Assembly (NCBI GenBank): GCA_003818675.1
Contig: RPPD01000161.1
Location: forward strand, 1 to 5,861
DNA: 5,861 nt
DNA from: Spirochaetaceae bacterium
Lineage (GTDB): Bacteria > Spirochaetota > Spirochaetia > SZUA-6 > RPPD01
Reading direction: 5' to 3'
The notes beneath the pieces were generated by a model. That model saw only the letters and a list, made by a program, of their open reading frames with translations, made no database searches and was not told the origin of the DNA. The position numbers were made by a program, and so were the translations under genes. Positions 1 to 5,647 of the stretch are shown in pieces (the stretch's first letter is position 1; each line of letters starts with the position of its first letter).

Positions 1-169
1 CCTGTGCCGCCGGCAGAAGCGCGAGAAAACGATCGAGAATGGCATTAGCGTGACTTTTCAGCCTGGATTCCCGGTTGTTGCCGTAAAACTCCATCTCCAG
101 CGCCGGCCGGCCCACCACGCAATGCCCCGCCGCATCCCTGTATTCAGGTCGTGAATCTCTCCATGTCAT
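1..169 (-). CDS. Unidentified protein, 5' part only (56 codons in window)
   Basis: An open frame starts at the ATG at 169-167 and runs without a stop through position 1, so the C-terminus lies outside the window. The start is supported by AAGGAG at 182-177, seven bases upstream. The visible protein begins MTWRDSRPEYRDAAGH and continues through a GRPALEMEFYGNN stretch into an amphipathic helix rich in Arg, Lys and Leu; there is no signal peptide or membrane segment. I do not recognise the family. A second ATG (164-162) in another frame stops after a few codons and is not a plausible alternative. The 67-nt gap from the gene upstream is the widest in the window, so this gene may be the next member of the operon or may have its own promoter. 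The reading frame is well supported; the function is unknown. Confidence 0.72.
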   Translation of the reverse strand, partial: MTWRDSRPEYRDAAGHCVVGRPALEMEFYGNNRESRLKSHANAILDRFLALLPAAQ

Positions 170-176
170 CGTTTTT

Positions 177-182
177 CTCCTT
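177..182 (-). promoter_or_regulatory. Shine-Dalgarno site of the partial gene at 1-169
   Basis: AAGGAG on the minus strand lies seven bases before the ATG at 169-167. It matters because it fixes the start of a gene of which only 56 codons are visible. Confidence 0.7.
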
Positions 183-236
183 GAAGGTTTTCATGTCATT
201 TCATTTTCGCAAGCCACCGTGGTTCCTTTGATACTA

Positions 237-755
237 TTACCCTGCCTCATTTCCATTGGTTTTGGGCCGCCTGGACTTTTCTTGCGCGGCCAGCTCGTCC
301 TCGATCCATTGCTCCAATTCCCGCACCTGTTTCGTTGCCTTCAGCTTTTTCTCTTCGGCATCGGTGAGCTTTTTCGCGGAGAAGGTCTTGCCTGAAGCAA
401 ACCGGTATGCCATACCCGGTCCCGCGGTGATCCAGCCGTAGGTGACGAGTTCAGCCTTCAGGCCCAGGGCCTGAGCTGCGTTGAACGCCGCCGCGAGATC
501 CAGACCGATCTGGACATGGTAACCGCCGTCGAGCACCGCCCGCACGCTCCAGCCTGTTTTTTCGGCCGCCATGTCAAAGAGGGTGGCCTGAGATTTGAGC
601 TTGTTCATCACCGCGTCCACGGTTTTCAGATCCATCCGCGTATACGGATAGTCCGCGGGCATTTTTTTCGGGTATTCGGGTTTTGATTTCATCCATGCCG
701 CAAGCTCTTGCGCCTTTGCCGCCACGGTTCCATAAATCGCCACGTCCCATCCCAT
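237..755 (-). CDS. MGxD-family protein, stand-alone 172-residue form
   Basis: The start ATG (755-753) lies 2 nt after the stop of the upstream gene, with AAGGAG at 766-761 five bases before it. It ends in tandem stops TAA TAG. The protein begins MGWDVAIYGTV, followed by a helix ending AAWMKSK, and has no signal peptide or membrane segment, so it is probably cytoplasmic. Residues 69-152 run WSVRAVLDGGYHVQIG, then a helix (DLAAAFNAAQALG), a Gly-rich GPGMAYRF strand, then KKLTDAEE and a charged C-terminal helix. This order matches residues 1-150 of the two proteins encoded just upstream, with aligned MG-x-D, AW near residue 20 and a Gly-strand-helix end. I infer one paralogous family; similarity is low and judged by eye. 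The first 21 codons are nearly identical to a fragment at 3212-3279. The tail after residue 155 is polar and probably disordered. Function unknown. Confidence 0.85.
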   Translation of the reverse strand: MGWDVAIYGTVAAKAQELAAWMKSKPEYPKKMPADYPYTRMDLKTVDAVMNKLKSQATLFDMAAEKTGWSVRAVLDGGYHVQIGLDLAAAFNAAQALGLKAELVTYGWITAGPGMAYRFASGKTFSAKKLTDAEEKKLKATKQVRELEQWIEDELAAQEKSRRPKTNGNEAG

Positions 756-759
756 GATT
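692..759 (-). repeat. 68-bp direct repeat, copy A (start of the 172-residue gene)
   Basis: This segment matches 3212-3279 at 67 of 68 positions, on the same strand, exactly 2520 bp apart. It runs from two bases of the upstream gene's stop codon, through the ATG, to codon 22 of the gene. The single difference is C at 714 against A at 3234, which changes Lys14 (AAG) to Asn (AAT) in the other copy. The match ends abruptly on both sides. Confidence 0.95.
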
Positions 760-2710
760 ACTCCTTCTTCCTTTTCTCTTTCAACATGGATAGAAGCGCC
801 TCCCGGTCTGGAATGTCCAGTTCCGAATTCTCAAGCAGCGGCCCTATGAGTTTGGGCTTTTTTTTGACCGCGCACGCCAGGTGGTAGTAGCGGTATTTTA
901 CCGGGACTTCATCCGCAGGCGACCAGACTTCTCCAAACCGCAATTCACCATTTTTGATCTTTTCCTTGCAGGCGCGGCAGGAGGCCCGGCCCGAGGGTGA
1001 GACTTCGATCATGGCGCGCGGCGGCTGTGTATATTTACCTTCCAGTTTGTCGATCATCGTTTGAACATGTTTTGTCTCTTCGCCTTTGGCTCGAGGGAGC
1101 AGGGCTCGGAGCGCGGGAACCAGTCTGATGTCGCGGTGATAGTGCGCGAAATCACAGGCCAAAAGCGGGGGCAGTTCCGTTATGCGACGGGTAAACAAAT
1201 CGATTGCGTCTTCTGGATTGATCGCAAAAAGGGTTGTAAGGGGCGAGAGCGACCGTCCCAGGGGGACGCGGTCCGCAATAAGGCGCAGGCATTTTTCCGC
1301 CGGGGACGGAAGAGGGAAGGGGCCCTTCTGCAGTTCTGTTGCATAATGAAGGCAGGCGATGAGAATCGACTCGCTGTGCGGCATATCCAAAAGCGAGAGC
1401 ATCCGATTGGCGGCTTCATCCGGGTGTCCCTTGCACAATGCCGTCACGGCAGCCTTTTGCACGGCAGGGTCCTTGTGTCTACCGAGCTCTTGCAGCAGAA
1501 GTTTGTCCACAACCGGTCCTCCGCTGTAACTTGCCCATGTGGCGTCCTTGAGATACCAGCTCGGGTGAAACAGCCGGATTTTACAGACGATCACACGGTC
1601 GGAATCGTTTTTGCTTTCTGCCATGGCCGTACACAGAATTTCAACCGCCATGGTTGTCGCATCATCAAGTTTCCGGAAGGGTTCGGAAGCGAGCGATTGC
1701 AGTTTGTCGCGCACCAGGGCAAGCCCTGCGGCATCCAGCGCTGCCAGCGCCAGGCAGCACGGCGCATTCTGGAGCTGATACTTGTTGTTTATGTCCATGG
1801 TTTTGGGTACCAGCCGTTCCAGGTTTTCAAGAACGAACTTCACTTCGTTTGATCCACCCGCCACAATGATTGCCGCGGCAGCCGACTGTCGCAGTTCTAT
1901 CGCCAGGGCGTCAGTCACCAGTTTCCGTGCGGGTTCCAGGGCCGCAGCCGGGTCAATTGCGGCCCACAGCCTGACAGGCAGGATGGAGAGCGCTCTGCGC
2001 GAGACGATGTCGAAACGCTTTGAGTCGCCGCTTATTGCCTGCATCAGTTCAGCAGCATCAACTGCGCCGTCTGTGAGTCTGCCGCATTTGGAACCGTTGA
2101 GGATGAAATCATCCGGAATTGCCGCCGCTGCCTGCATCAACGCTGTTGGATCGGAGTTGCGGAGTGCATTCATCGTCTGATCCATGATTTTATTGTCGTC
2201 CGGCCCGAACTCGGCCATCTGTGCCTGGGGAAAATCCTTGAACTGCCCGTCAAGGGAGGTTTCGAGCCGGGACATGAGCGATGCAAACGCTGGACTCTCC
2301 TCGATCTGTGCGCATTGCGCAGGCTCCAGTTCACTCAGGCGAATACCTTCTGATGAAACAACAAGTTCCACGCCAAGGCCCGTGTCATATTCATGGGCGG
2401 TCAGCCTGCCTGCAGCTTTATGCATGGAAGCGCAGGCAAAGACCGCGATGAGTGCGCCCCGCCGATTCAGATGAAAACCAGAATCGCCGGACACCATGGC
2501 GGAAAGCTCGAGCCGGCCCTTGCTCCAGACGATATTTGCCTGGCTTCCATCTTGAAGTTCCGTCAGAAGATTGCTCACAGAACCCGGCTCCCCTGTAAAC
2601 TGCCATTCCTCCGGGCAGTCTGACAGTGGAGTAACAATACTCGCAAGCCATGCTTTGTGCGCTTCATGCGGAAAAGAAAGCGAGCCAATATAGATTATGT
2701 CGTATCCCAT
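758..2710 (-). CDS. MGxD-domain / HEAT-like repeat protein with C-terminal PARP-type zinc finger
   Basis: The start ATG (2710-2708) has AGGAG at 2722-2718, seven bases upstream. The 650-residue product has three parts. Residues 1-150 begin MGYDIIYIGSLSFPHEAHKAW and resemble the flanking small MGxD proteins. Residues about 165-555 are almost entirely helical, with alternating Leu/Ala-rich helices such as DPAVQKAAVTALCKGHPDEA (414-433), as in HEAT/armadillo-type solenoids that bind proteins. Residues 568-616 form a zinc finger with C578-x2-C581-x28-H610-x2-C613, preceded by SPSGRASC and containing IKNGELRFG. This is the ligand spacing and core sequence of the PARP-type (nick-sensor) finger, which in eukaryotic PARP1 and DNA ligase III binds DNA breaks. 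No catalytic PARP, WGR or ligase domain is present. The Lys/Glu-rich tail (KEKRKKE) also encodes the ribosome site of the next gene. A DNA-end-binding scaffold is one reading, but the finger could equally be a protein- or RNA-binding module. No signal peptide is seen. Confidence 0.88.
   Translation of the reverse strand: MGYDIIYIGSLSFPHEAHKAWLASIVTPLSDCPEEWQFTGEPGSVSNLLTELQDGSQANIVWSKGRLELSAMVSGDSGFHLNRRGALIAVFACASMHKAAGRLTAHEYDTGLGVELVVSSEGIRLSELEPAQCAQIEESPAFASLMSRLETSLDGQFKDFPQAQMAEFGPDDNKIMDQTMNALRNSDPTALMQAAAAIPDDFILNGSKCGRLTDGAVDAAELMQAISGDSKRFDIVSRRALSILPVRLWAAIDPAAALEPARKLVTDALAIELRQSAAAAIIVAGGSNEVKFVLENLERLVPKTMDINNKYQLQNAPCCLALAALDAAGLALVRDKLQSLASEPFRKLDDATTMAVEILCTAMAESKNDSDRVIVCKIRLFHPSWYLKDATWASYSGGPVVDKLLLQELGRHKDPAVQKAAVTALCKGHPDEAANRMLSLLDMPHSESILIACLHYATELQKGPFPLPSPAEKCLRLIADRVPLGRSLSPLTTLFAINPEDAIDLFTRRITELPPLLACDFAHYHRDIRLVPALRALLPRAKGEETKHVQTMIDKLEGKYTQPPRAMIEVSPSGRASCRACKEKIKNGELRFGEVWSPADEVPVKYRYYHLACAVKKKPKLIGPLLENSELDIPDREALLSMLKEKRKKE
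863..1009 (-). other. PARP-type zinc finger coding segment
   Basis: This encodes residues 568-616 of the HEAT-like protein. The ligands are C578 (979-977), C581 (970-968), H610 and C613, giving C-x2-C-x28-H-x2-C. The segment between them has the family-typical I-x-x-GELR-x-G core and a YYH-x-x-C end. All four ligands are intact. Confidence 0.8.
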
Positions 2711-2728
2711 GTGATCGCTCCTGTATTT

Positions 2729-3187
2729 TCACTCTTGTTCCATCAGTGCAAGCACCGCTTTCCTGAACCGGGGTTCTTGCTGAATCGAAACGGCTTCGGC
2801 TTTTGTCAAACGCTTGATTTTCAATCCGTCCTCAAGGGTAAGACGAAATCCGTCCTCAAATTCAATGCCGACGGCAAGGGCTTCACCCTTTGCGCCTTCA
2901 AGTCCTGCGTGATGAAGAAGAGAAGCGAGTTCCGGCGCAAGGTCATTAAATGCGTCTTTGCCGAACAAGCCCGCAAGATTCCATCGCTTGCCGCCGGCCT
3001 GAAGGTCAAGCGCGCCCATGTTGCCCCATTCCTCGAACACCTCGACCACAGGCCTTCCGGGCAACTCGTCGTCGAAGGGCGCGCGGAGTTTTTTTGGCGC
3101 CTCATTCAGTTCGGTTTGCAGAAAGGTCTTTGCCTTTGCGGTATCGGGAAAGGTCAGAGTGATGCGGAGAAGGATGTCTGCGCCCAT
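2729..3187 (-). CDS. MGxD-family protein, stand-alone 152-residue form
   Basis: I place the start at the ATG at 3187-3185, with GTGAGG (3198-3193) five bases upstream. An in-frame ATG at 3253 would add 22 residues, but those bases are a duplicated fragment read in another frame, so it is rejected. The 152-residue protein begins MGADILLRITLTFPDTAKAK and aligns with the N-terminus of the next protein (MG-x-DI, L-x-FP, A-x-KA). Its end, DGFRLTLEDGLKIKRLTKAE followed by a P-x-F helix, matches residues 112-150 of the same protein. The middle is rich in Leu, Ala and Gly; no membrane or signal segment is seen. It is therefore read as a single-domain member of the three-gene MGxD family. It stops (TGA) 18 nt before the HEAT/zinc-finger gene, so co-translation is likely. 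Function unknown; immunity or adaptor roles are guesses. Confidence 0.82.
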   Translation of the reverse strand: MGADILLRITLTFPDTAKAKTFLQTELNEAPKKLRAPFDDELPGRPVVEVFEEWGNMGALDLQAGGKRWNLAGLFGKDAFNDLAPELASLLHHAGLEGAKGEALAVGIEFEDGFRLTLEDGLKIKRLTKAEAVSIQQEPRFRKAVLALMEQE

Positions 3188-3192
3188 ATATA

Positions 3193-3198
3193 CCTCAC
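3193..3198 (-). promoter_or_regulatory. Shine-Dalgarno overlapping the mini-ORF stop
   Basis: GTGAGG on the minus strand contains the TGA stop (3197-3195) of the 26-codon mini-ORF and lies five bases before the ATG at 3187. It decides the start of the 152-residue gene, and a ribosome finishing the mini-ORF would sit on the initiation site. Confidence 0.65.
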
Positions 3199-3275
3199 TT
3201 GAATTTTGTTTTCCATGCCGCAAGCTCTTGCGCATTTGCCGCCACGGTTCCATAAATCGCCACGTCCCATCCCAT
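3195..3275 (-). pseudogene. Truncated 5' copy of the 172-residue MGxD gene (26-codon mini-ORF)
   Basis: The frame starts at ATG 3275-3273, three bases after the stop of the upstream gene, with AAGGAG at 3290-3285. It reads MGWDVAIYGTVAANAQELAA, then W-K-T-K-F-K and TGA. The first 21 residues equal those of the 172-residue protein (755-237) except Asn for Lys at position 14. After codon 21 the sequence departs and a stop follows, seven bases before the next gene's ATG. The simplest reading is the stump of a duplicated MGxD gene whose body was deleted. Because the ribosome site, ATG and stop are all intact, it could still be translated as a short leader that couples translation of the next gene. 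A functional peptide is possible but not shown. Confidence 0.75.
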
Positions 3276-3279
3276 GATT
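3212..3279 (-). repeat. 68-bp direct repeat, copy B (in the mini-ORF)
   Basis: This is the second copy of the segment at 692-759, with 67 of 68 bases identical and the same orientation. It overlaps the last base of the upstream gene and most of the mini-ORF. The copies flank a unit holding the 152-residue gene and the HEAT/zinc-finger gene, so recombination between them would remove about 2.5 kb. Confidence 0.95.
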
Positions 3280-3905
3280 CATTTCTCCTTTGCCAGCAGT
3301 TCGTTCAGGTCTTTCAGGGCGATTTCGAGGGCCGCCTGTTTGGGCTTTTTCAGTTTTGGATTGGTCAGCCTCTGCGCAAGGTCTGCCGCGGTTTCCGCAT
3401 CCCCGTTGGCCATGATCATGGCCCTGATCTGCTGGCCGAGGATGGGGCCCGCCTCGCGGGCGGATAGCTTTTCATACCAGTCCAGGATCACGCCGATCTC
3501 GCCCGTGGGAATGACGCTCGCACCGCGCTCGGGCCATGCGATGATATCCCCGTCGCCGTCGCGGATCCCCTGCATCAGGTCCTTGATCACCTTGCCTGGA
3601 CTTCCGTCTATAAGCTCGATAAGCCGCTTCGCCACGCCCGCGGGCCGCAGGCGCACCAGCAGGTTCAGCGCCGCACGGTACAGGTCCCACCACGGCTTGA
3701 CCGGGCCGAGACCCCAGATGCCCTCAGGCACCCGAACTTTGAGGCAGTCGAAACAGCGCTCGGCCCAGGCGGGCTCTATCTCTGGCGCCGCAAGCACCGG
3801 CGCCGCGAGAGCGGCGGTGAGTGTCTGCGTCGCCTGCTGTAATGCGGGAACTGTGGACAGATCGGCGAAATCTTTTTTTGTATTTTCATAATTAATGTCA
3901 GGCAT
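3279..3905 (-). CDS. Unrecognised 208-residue helical protein
   Basis: The start ATG (3905-3903) has AAGGAG at 3916-3911, five bases upstream; that site overlaps the stop codon of the preceding gene. The protein is soluble-looking, with no signal peptide or membrane segment. Residues 1-40 are polar then Ala-rich. Residues 47-90 hold the most distinctive sequence: WAERCFDCLKV with a lone C-x2-C, then a Trp/Gly/Pro-rich GIWGLGPVKPWWDLY stretch and a helix (RAALNLLVRLRP). Residues 91-150 include IRDGDGDIIAWPERG, an Asp/Gly loop followed by a WP turn. The last 40 residues form a Lys/Leu-rich helix ending ALKDLNELLAKEK. Only one Cys pair is present, so a zinc site would need another protein or a dimer. 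I do not recognise the family. Its position inside the packed operon suggests a role shared with its neighbours. It ends 3 nt before the mini-ORF start. Confidence 0.85.
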   Translation of the reverse strand: MPDINYENTKKDFADLSTVPALQQATQTLTAALAAPVLAAPEIEPAWAERCFDCLKVRVPEGIWGLGPVKPWWDLYRAALNLLVRLRPAGVAKRLIELIDGSPGKVIKDLMQGIRDGDGDIIAWPERGASVIPTGEIGVILDWYEKLSAREAGPILGQQIRAMIMANGDAETAADLAQRLTNPKLKKPKQAALEIALKDLNELLAKEK

Positions 3906-3914
3906 GGCGTCTCC

Positions 3915-5606
3915 TTATTTTTTCCCTGCCGGCAATGGTTCAAAGCAGACTATTCCGCATCCTTTTGCCGCTGCGTTTTTATAGAAAGCGGATAGTGCCT
4001 GGATCTCCGGGATAAGAATATTGCCGGGATTTTCATTCCCGGCAAGCAGAATCGGCCATTCGCTTATTTGTTTTGTTGTGTGCCATTCCGGATCCGACCA
4101 GAAACCCGGAGTCATCTGCTCTTTCATGGGTTTCAATTTGAGGGTCCCCAGCCTGGGCGCTATTTCCTTTACCTGCGCAGGGTCGATTATTCCTATTTCG
4201 CCATGTTTCAGATCCGGGGTTTTTATCGAATCAAAACCGTGGAATACGCCGCGCAAAATGTTTGACTCATAGCCGTCCGCATAGCTGATCAGATAGGCCT
4301 CTGGATAAGAGACACGCGTAAGAAAAAAATTGATGCTGTCGCGATAATACGTGGAAAAGCTCTCTTCTCCGGGTTTTGTCATTTTGAGTATGGATGAGGG
4401 GTCGGCCTTTATTTTGGCCATCTCGGCATTGGACACCATGTAAAGGACAGTCTGTATTTTCGCGCTATTGGGTTTTTTCCTTGTTGTTGCCCCGGCTGCG
4501 CGCAAAGGAGCCTCGAGTTTTTTTGCAGGAGCAGCTCCGCCTCTTCCGCCCATGGCTTCCTCCAGTGCGGTTCTCCCGGCCGGGCTGTCCGCCTTTGCCC
4601 CGTGTGCAATCAGCCACTCGTATGTTTTGATGCTTTTGTCCGTGGAAGCTGCATGAGCCAGCGGCGGATGCTCGGGCAGATTGATATCAGCGCCGTGCGA
4701 TAAAGCCAGCTCGGCAATTTCCAATTCATCGTAATATACGGCGCACGAAAGAATCGTCCCATACACCTCATCTATTTCATCCACGGTAATCCCGGCCTCA
4801 AGCGCTTCCCTGACTTCGTTGATATTGCCTTCTGAAACAGCCTCCATCAATTCCTCACCCTGGAGCACCGCATATTTGCCCAAACCCGCATCCTTCAGGG
4901 TTTTGCGCATTTTGGCATCTTCCTTTGGAAGGAACAACGGCCTGAGGAAATCAACAAGATAGGGCTCGTCATCTGGATTTGGTTTTTTACCCTTTGTGAT
5001 TTCAACCAGCCCCTTGATGGCCTGTGCGTCGCGCTTGGCCGCGCCGGTGCCTGAAGCGTTCCTGCCGTAAAACTCCTGCGGCAGATCAGGATCGTCCTCA
5101 TCCGAGGTTTTGCGCACGGTATTGATCCTTTTCAACTGGGTTTCCACATCACCGCAGGCAAGACTCAAATCGAGGTCCTCGTGGTTCACGAAACAAGTGT
5201 AGCCTGAAAGCGGGCCGTTTAAGAATACCGCGATGCAGTCGGAATTGTCATTTGTCCATAACGGCCACATCTTGAAACCGAGCCGGTCAAGCGTTTCCAC
5301 GCGTTCTTCCCCGAGAATTTCCTCAAAGCCCTCTTCCAGGGATTCCTTTACGGACATGAGCCTGAATCCAAGACCGCCTGCCCCGCGTTTCTCGCCTTTG
5401 TTTTTTGCATAGAGAGATTTGACGCTCTCTGGAATTTCAACACCGAGTTTTTGACCGAGCTTTAAAAGTTCTTCTGTGGCTGCATTGGCGGCCGTTGGCT
5501 TTGACCCTGCGACTTTTTTCACAGCGGGTTTTTTTGCCGCAACTTTCTTTGCGCCGGCTTTCTTTGCCACCGGCTTTTTTGTTGCTTTCTTCGTTTTCTT
5601 TTTCAT
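3915..5606 (-). CDS. Lysine-tail / SUKH / ankyrin / DUF1877-like composite protein
   Basis: The start ATG (5606-5604) has AAAAGGAT at 5619-5612 just upstream. The 563-residue product shows four parts. Residues 1-33 are a Lys/Ala/Pro tail of KKPAVKK-type repeats like histone H1 or bacterial H1-like tails. Residues 44-156 fit a SUKH (SMI1/KNR4) domain: a first helix, then GVEIPESVKSLYAKNKG, a Gly-rich loop, LGFRLMSVKE, a WPLW strand and a CIAVFLN strand. Residues about 249-374 contain roughly four ankyrin-like units, best seen in LMEAVSEGNINEVREALEAG, ELALSHGADINLPE and WLIAHGAKADSPAGRTALEE. Residues 383-556 resemble DUF1877/YfbM: a VLYMVSNAEMAKIKADP start, an ILRGVFHG segment, a DPAQVKEIAPRL helix and a final FYKNAAAKGCGIVCF. 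SUKH and ankyrin domains are frequent in bacterial immunity proteins, which cytoplasmically neutralise toxins. The SUKH and ankyrin calls are fair, DUF1877 is tentative, and the overall function is not known. Confidence 0.87.
   Translation of the reverse strand: MKKKTKKATKKPVAKKAGAKKVAAKKPAVKKVAGSKPTAANAATEELLKLGQKLGVEIPESVKSLYAKNKGEKRGAGGLGFRLMSVKESLEEGFEEILGEERVETLDRLGFKMWPLWTNDNSDCIAVFLNGPLSGYTCFVNHEDLDLSLACGDVETQLKRINTVRKTSDEDDPDLPQEFYGRNASGTGAAKRDAQAIKGLVEITKGKKPNPDDEPYLVDFLRPLFLPKEDAKMRKTLKDAGLGKYAVLQGEELMEAVSEGNINEVREALEAGITVDEIDEVYGTILSCAVYYDELEIAELALSHGADINLPEHPPLAHAASTDKSIKTYEWLIAHGAKADSPAGRTALEEAMGGRGGAAPAKKLEAPLRAAGATTRKKPNSAKIQTVLYMVSNAEMAKIKADPSSILKMTKPGEESFSTYYRDSINFFLTRVSYPEAYLISYADGYESNILRGVFHGFDSIKTPDLKHGEIGIIDPAQVKEIAPRLGTLKLKPMKEQMTPGFWSDPEWHTTKQISEWPILLAGNENPGNILIPEIQALSAFYKNAAAKGCGIVCFEPLPAGKK
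3939..4460 (-). other. DUF1877/YfbM-like domain coding segment (tentative)
   Basis: This encodes residues 383-556 of the composite protein. The order of elements fits the family: an early strand-helix ending in ADP, a central LRGVFHG, a helix starting DPAQV, and a last helix with FYKNAA followed by a hydrophobic strand. The match is by eye and weak in the middle. Confidence 0.5.
4485..4862 (-). repeat. Ankyrin-like repeats (about four) in the composite protein
   Basis: Residues 249-374 show helix-helix units ending in the typical G-A-[D/K] turns: LEAGITVDEID, LSHGADINLP, LIAHGAKADSP and LRAAGATT. The spacing is about 30-33 residues. The last unit is degenerate and carries a GGRGGAAPAKK insertion. 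Confidence 0.65.
5139..5477 (-). other. SUKH (SMI1/KNR4) domain coding segment
   Basis: This encodes residues 44-156. The helix, the LP-like turn (IPESVKSLY), the glycine-rich loop, the LGFRLMS strand and the later WPLW and AVFLN strands follow the SUKH order. A short conserved Gly (G135) sits before the CFVNHE strand. Confidence 0.6.
5499..5606 (-). other. Lysine/alanine-rich histone-H1-like N-terminal tail
   Basis: Residues 1-36 contain about 17 Lys together with Ala, Pro, Val and Thr in KKPAVKK- and KKAGAKK-like units. Such tails bind nucleic acid or polyphosphate non-specifically in other proteins; here the role is unknown. It is joined directly to the SUKH domain. Confidence 0.75.
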
Positions 5607-5647
5607 GTTTTATCCTTTTCTATTGTTTGGTGATCGTCTTGTCTTGA

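Noticed and set aside
170..236. The 67-nt gap before the last partial gene, checked for a promoter or terminator.
   Set aside because: It contains only the AAGGAG site and a short imperfect CCAC/GTGG symmetry. No convincing -35/-10 pair or hairpin with a U-run is visible.
1061..1852. A long plus-strand open frame of 263 codons opposite the HEAT/zinc-finger gene.
   Set aside because: Its product is rich in Arg, Cys, His and Gln with no domain logic. The minus-strand frame covers it fully, has a strong ribosome site and encodes recognisable domains.
3188..3253. A 22-residue N-terminal extension of the 152-residue protein, starting at ATG 3253.
   Set aside because: The extension is the 68-bp repeat read out of frame. 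The internal ATG at 3187 has a good GTGAGG site and restores the MG-x-D start shared with its paralogues.
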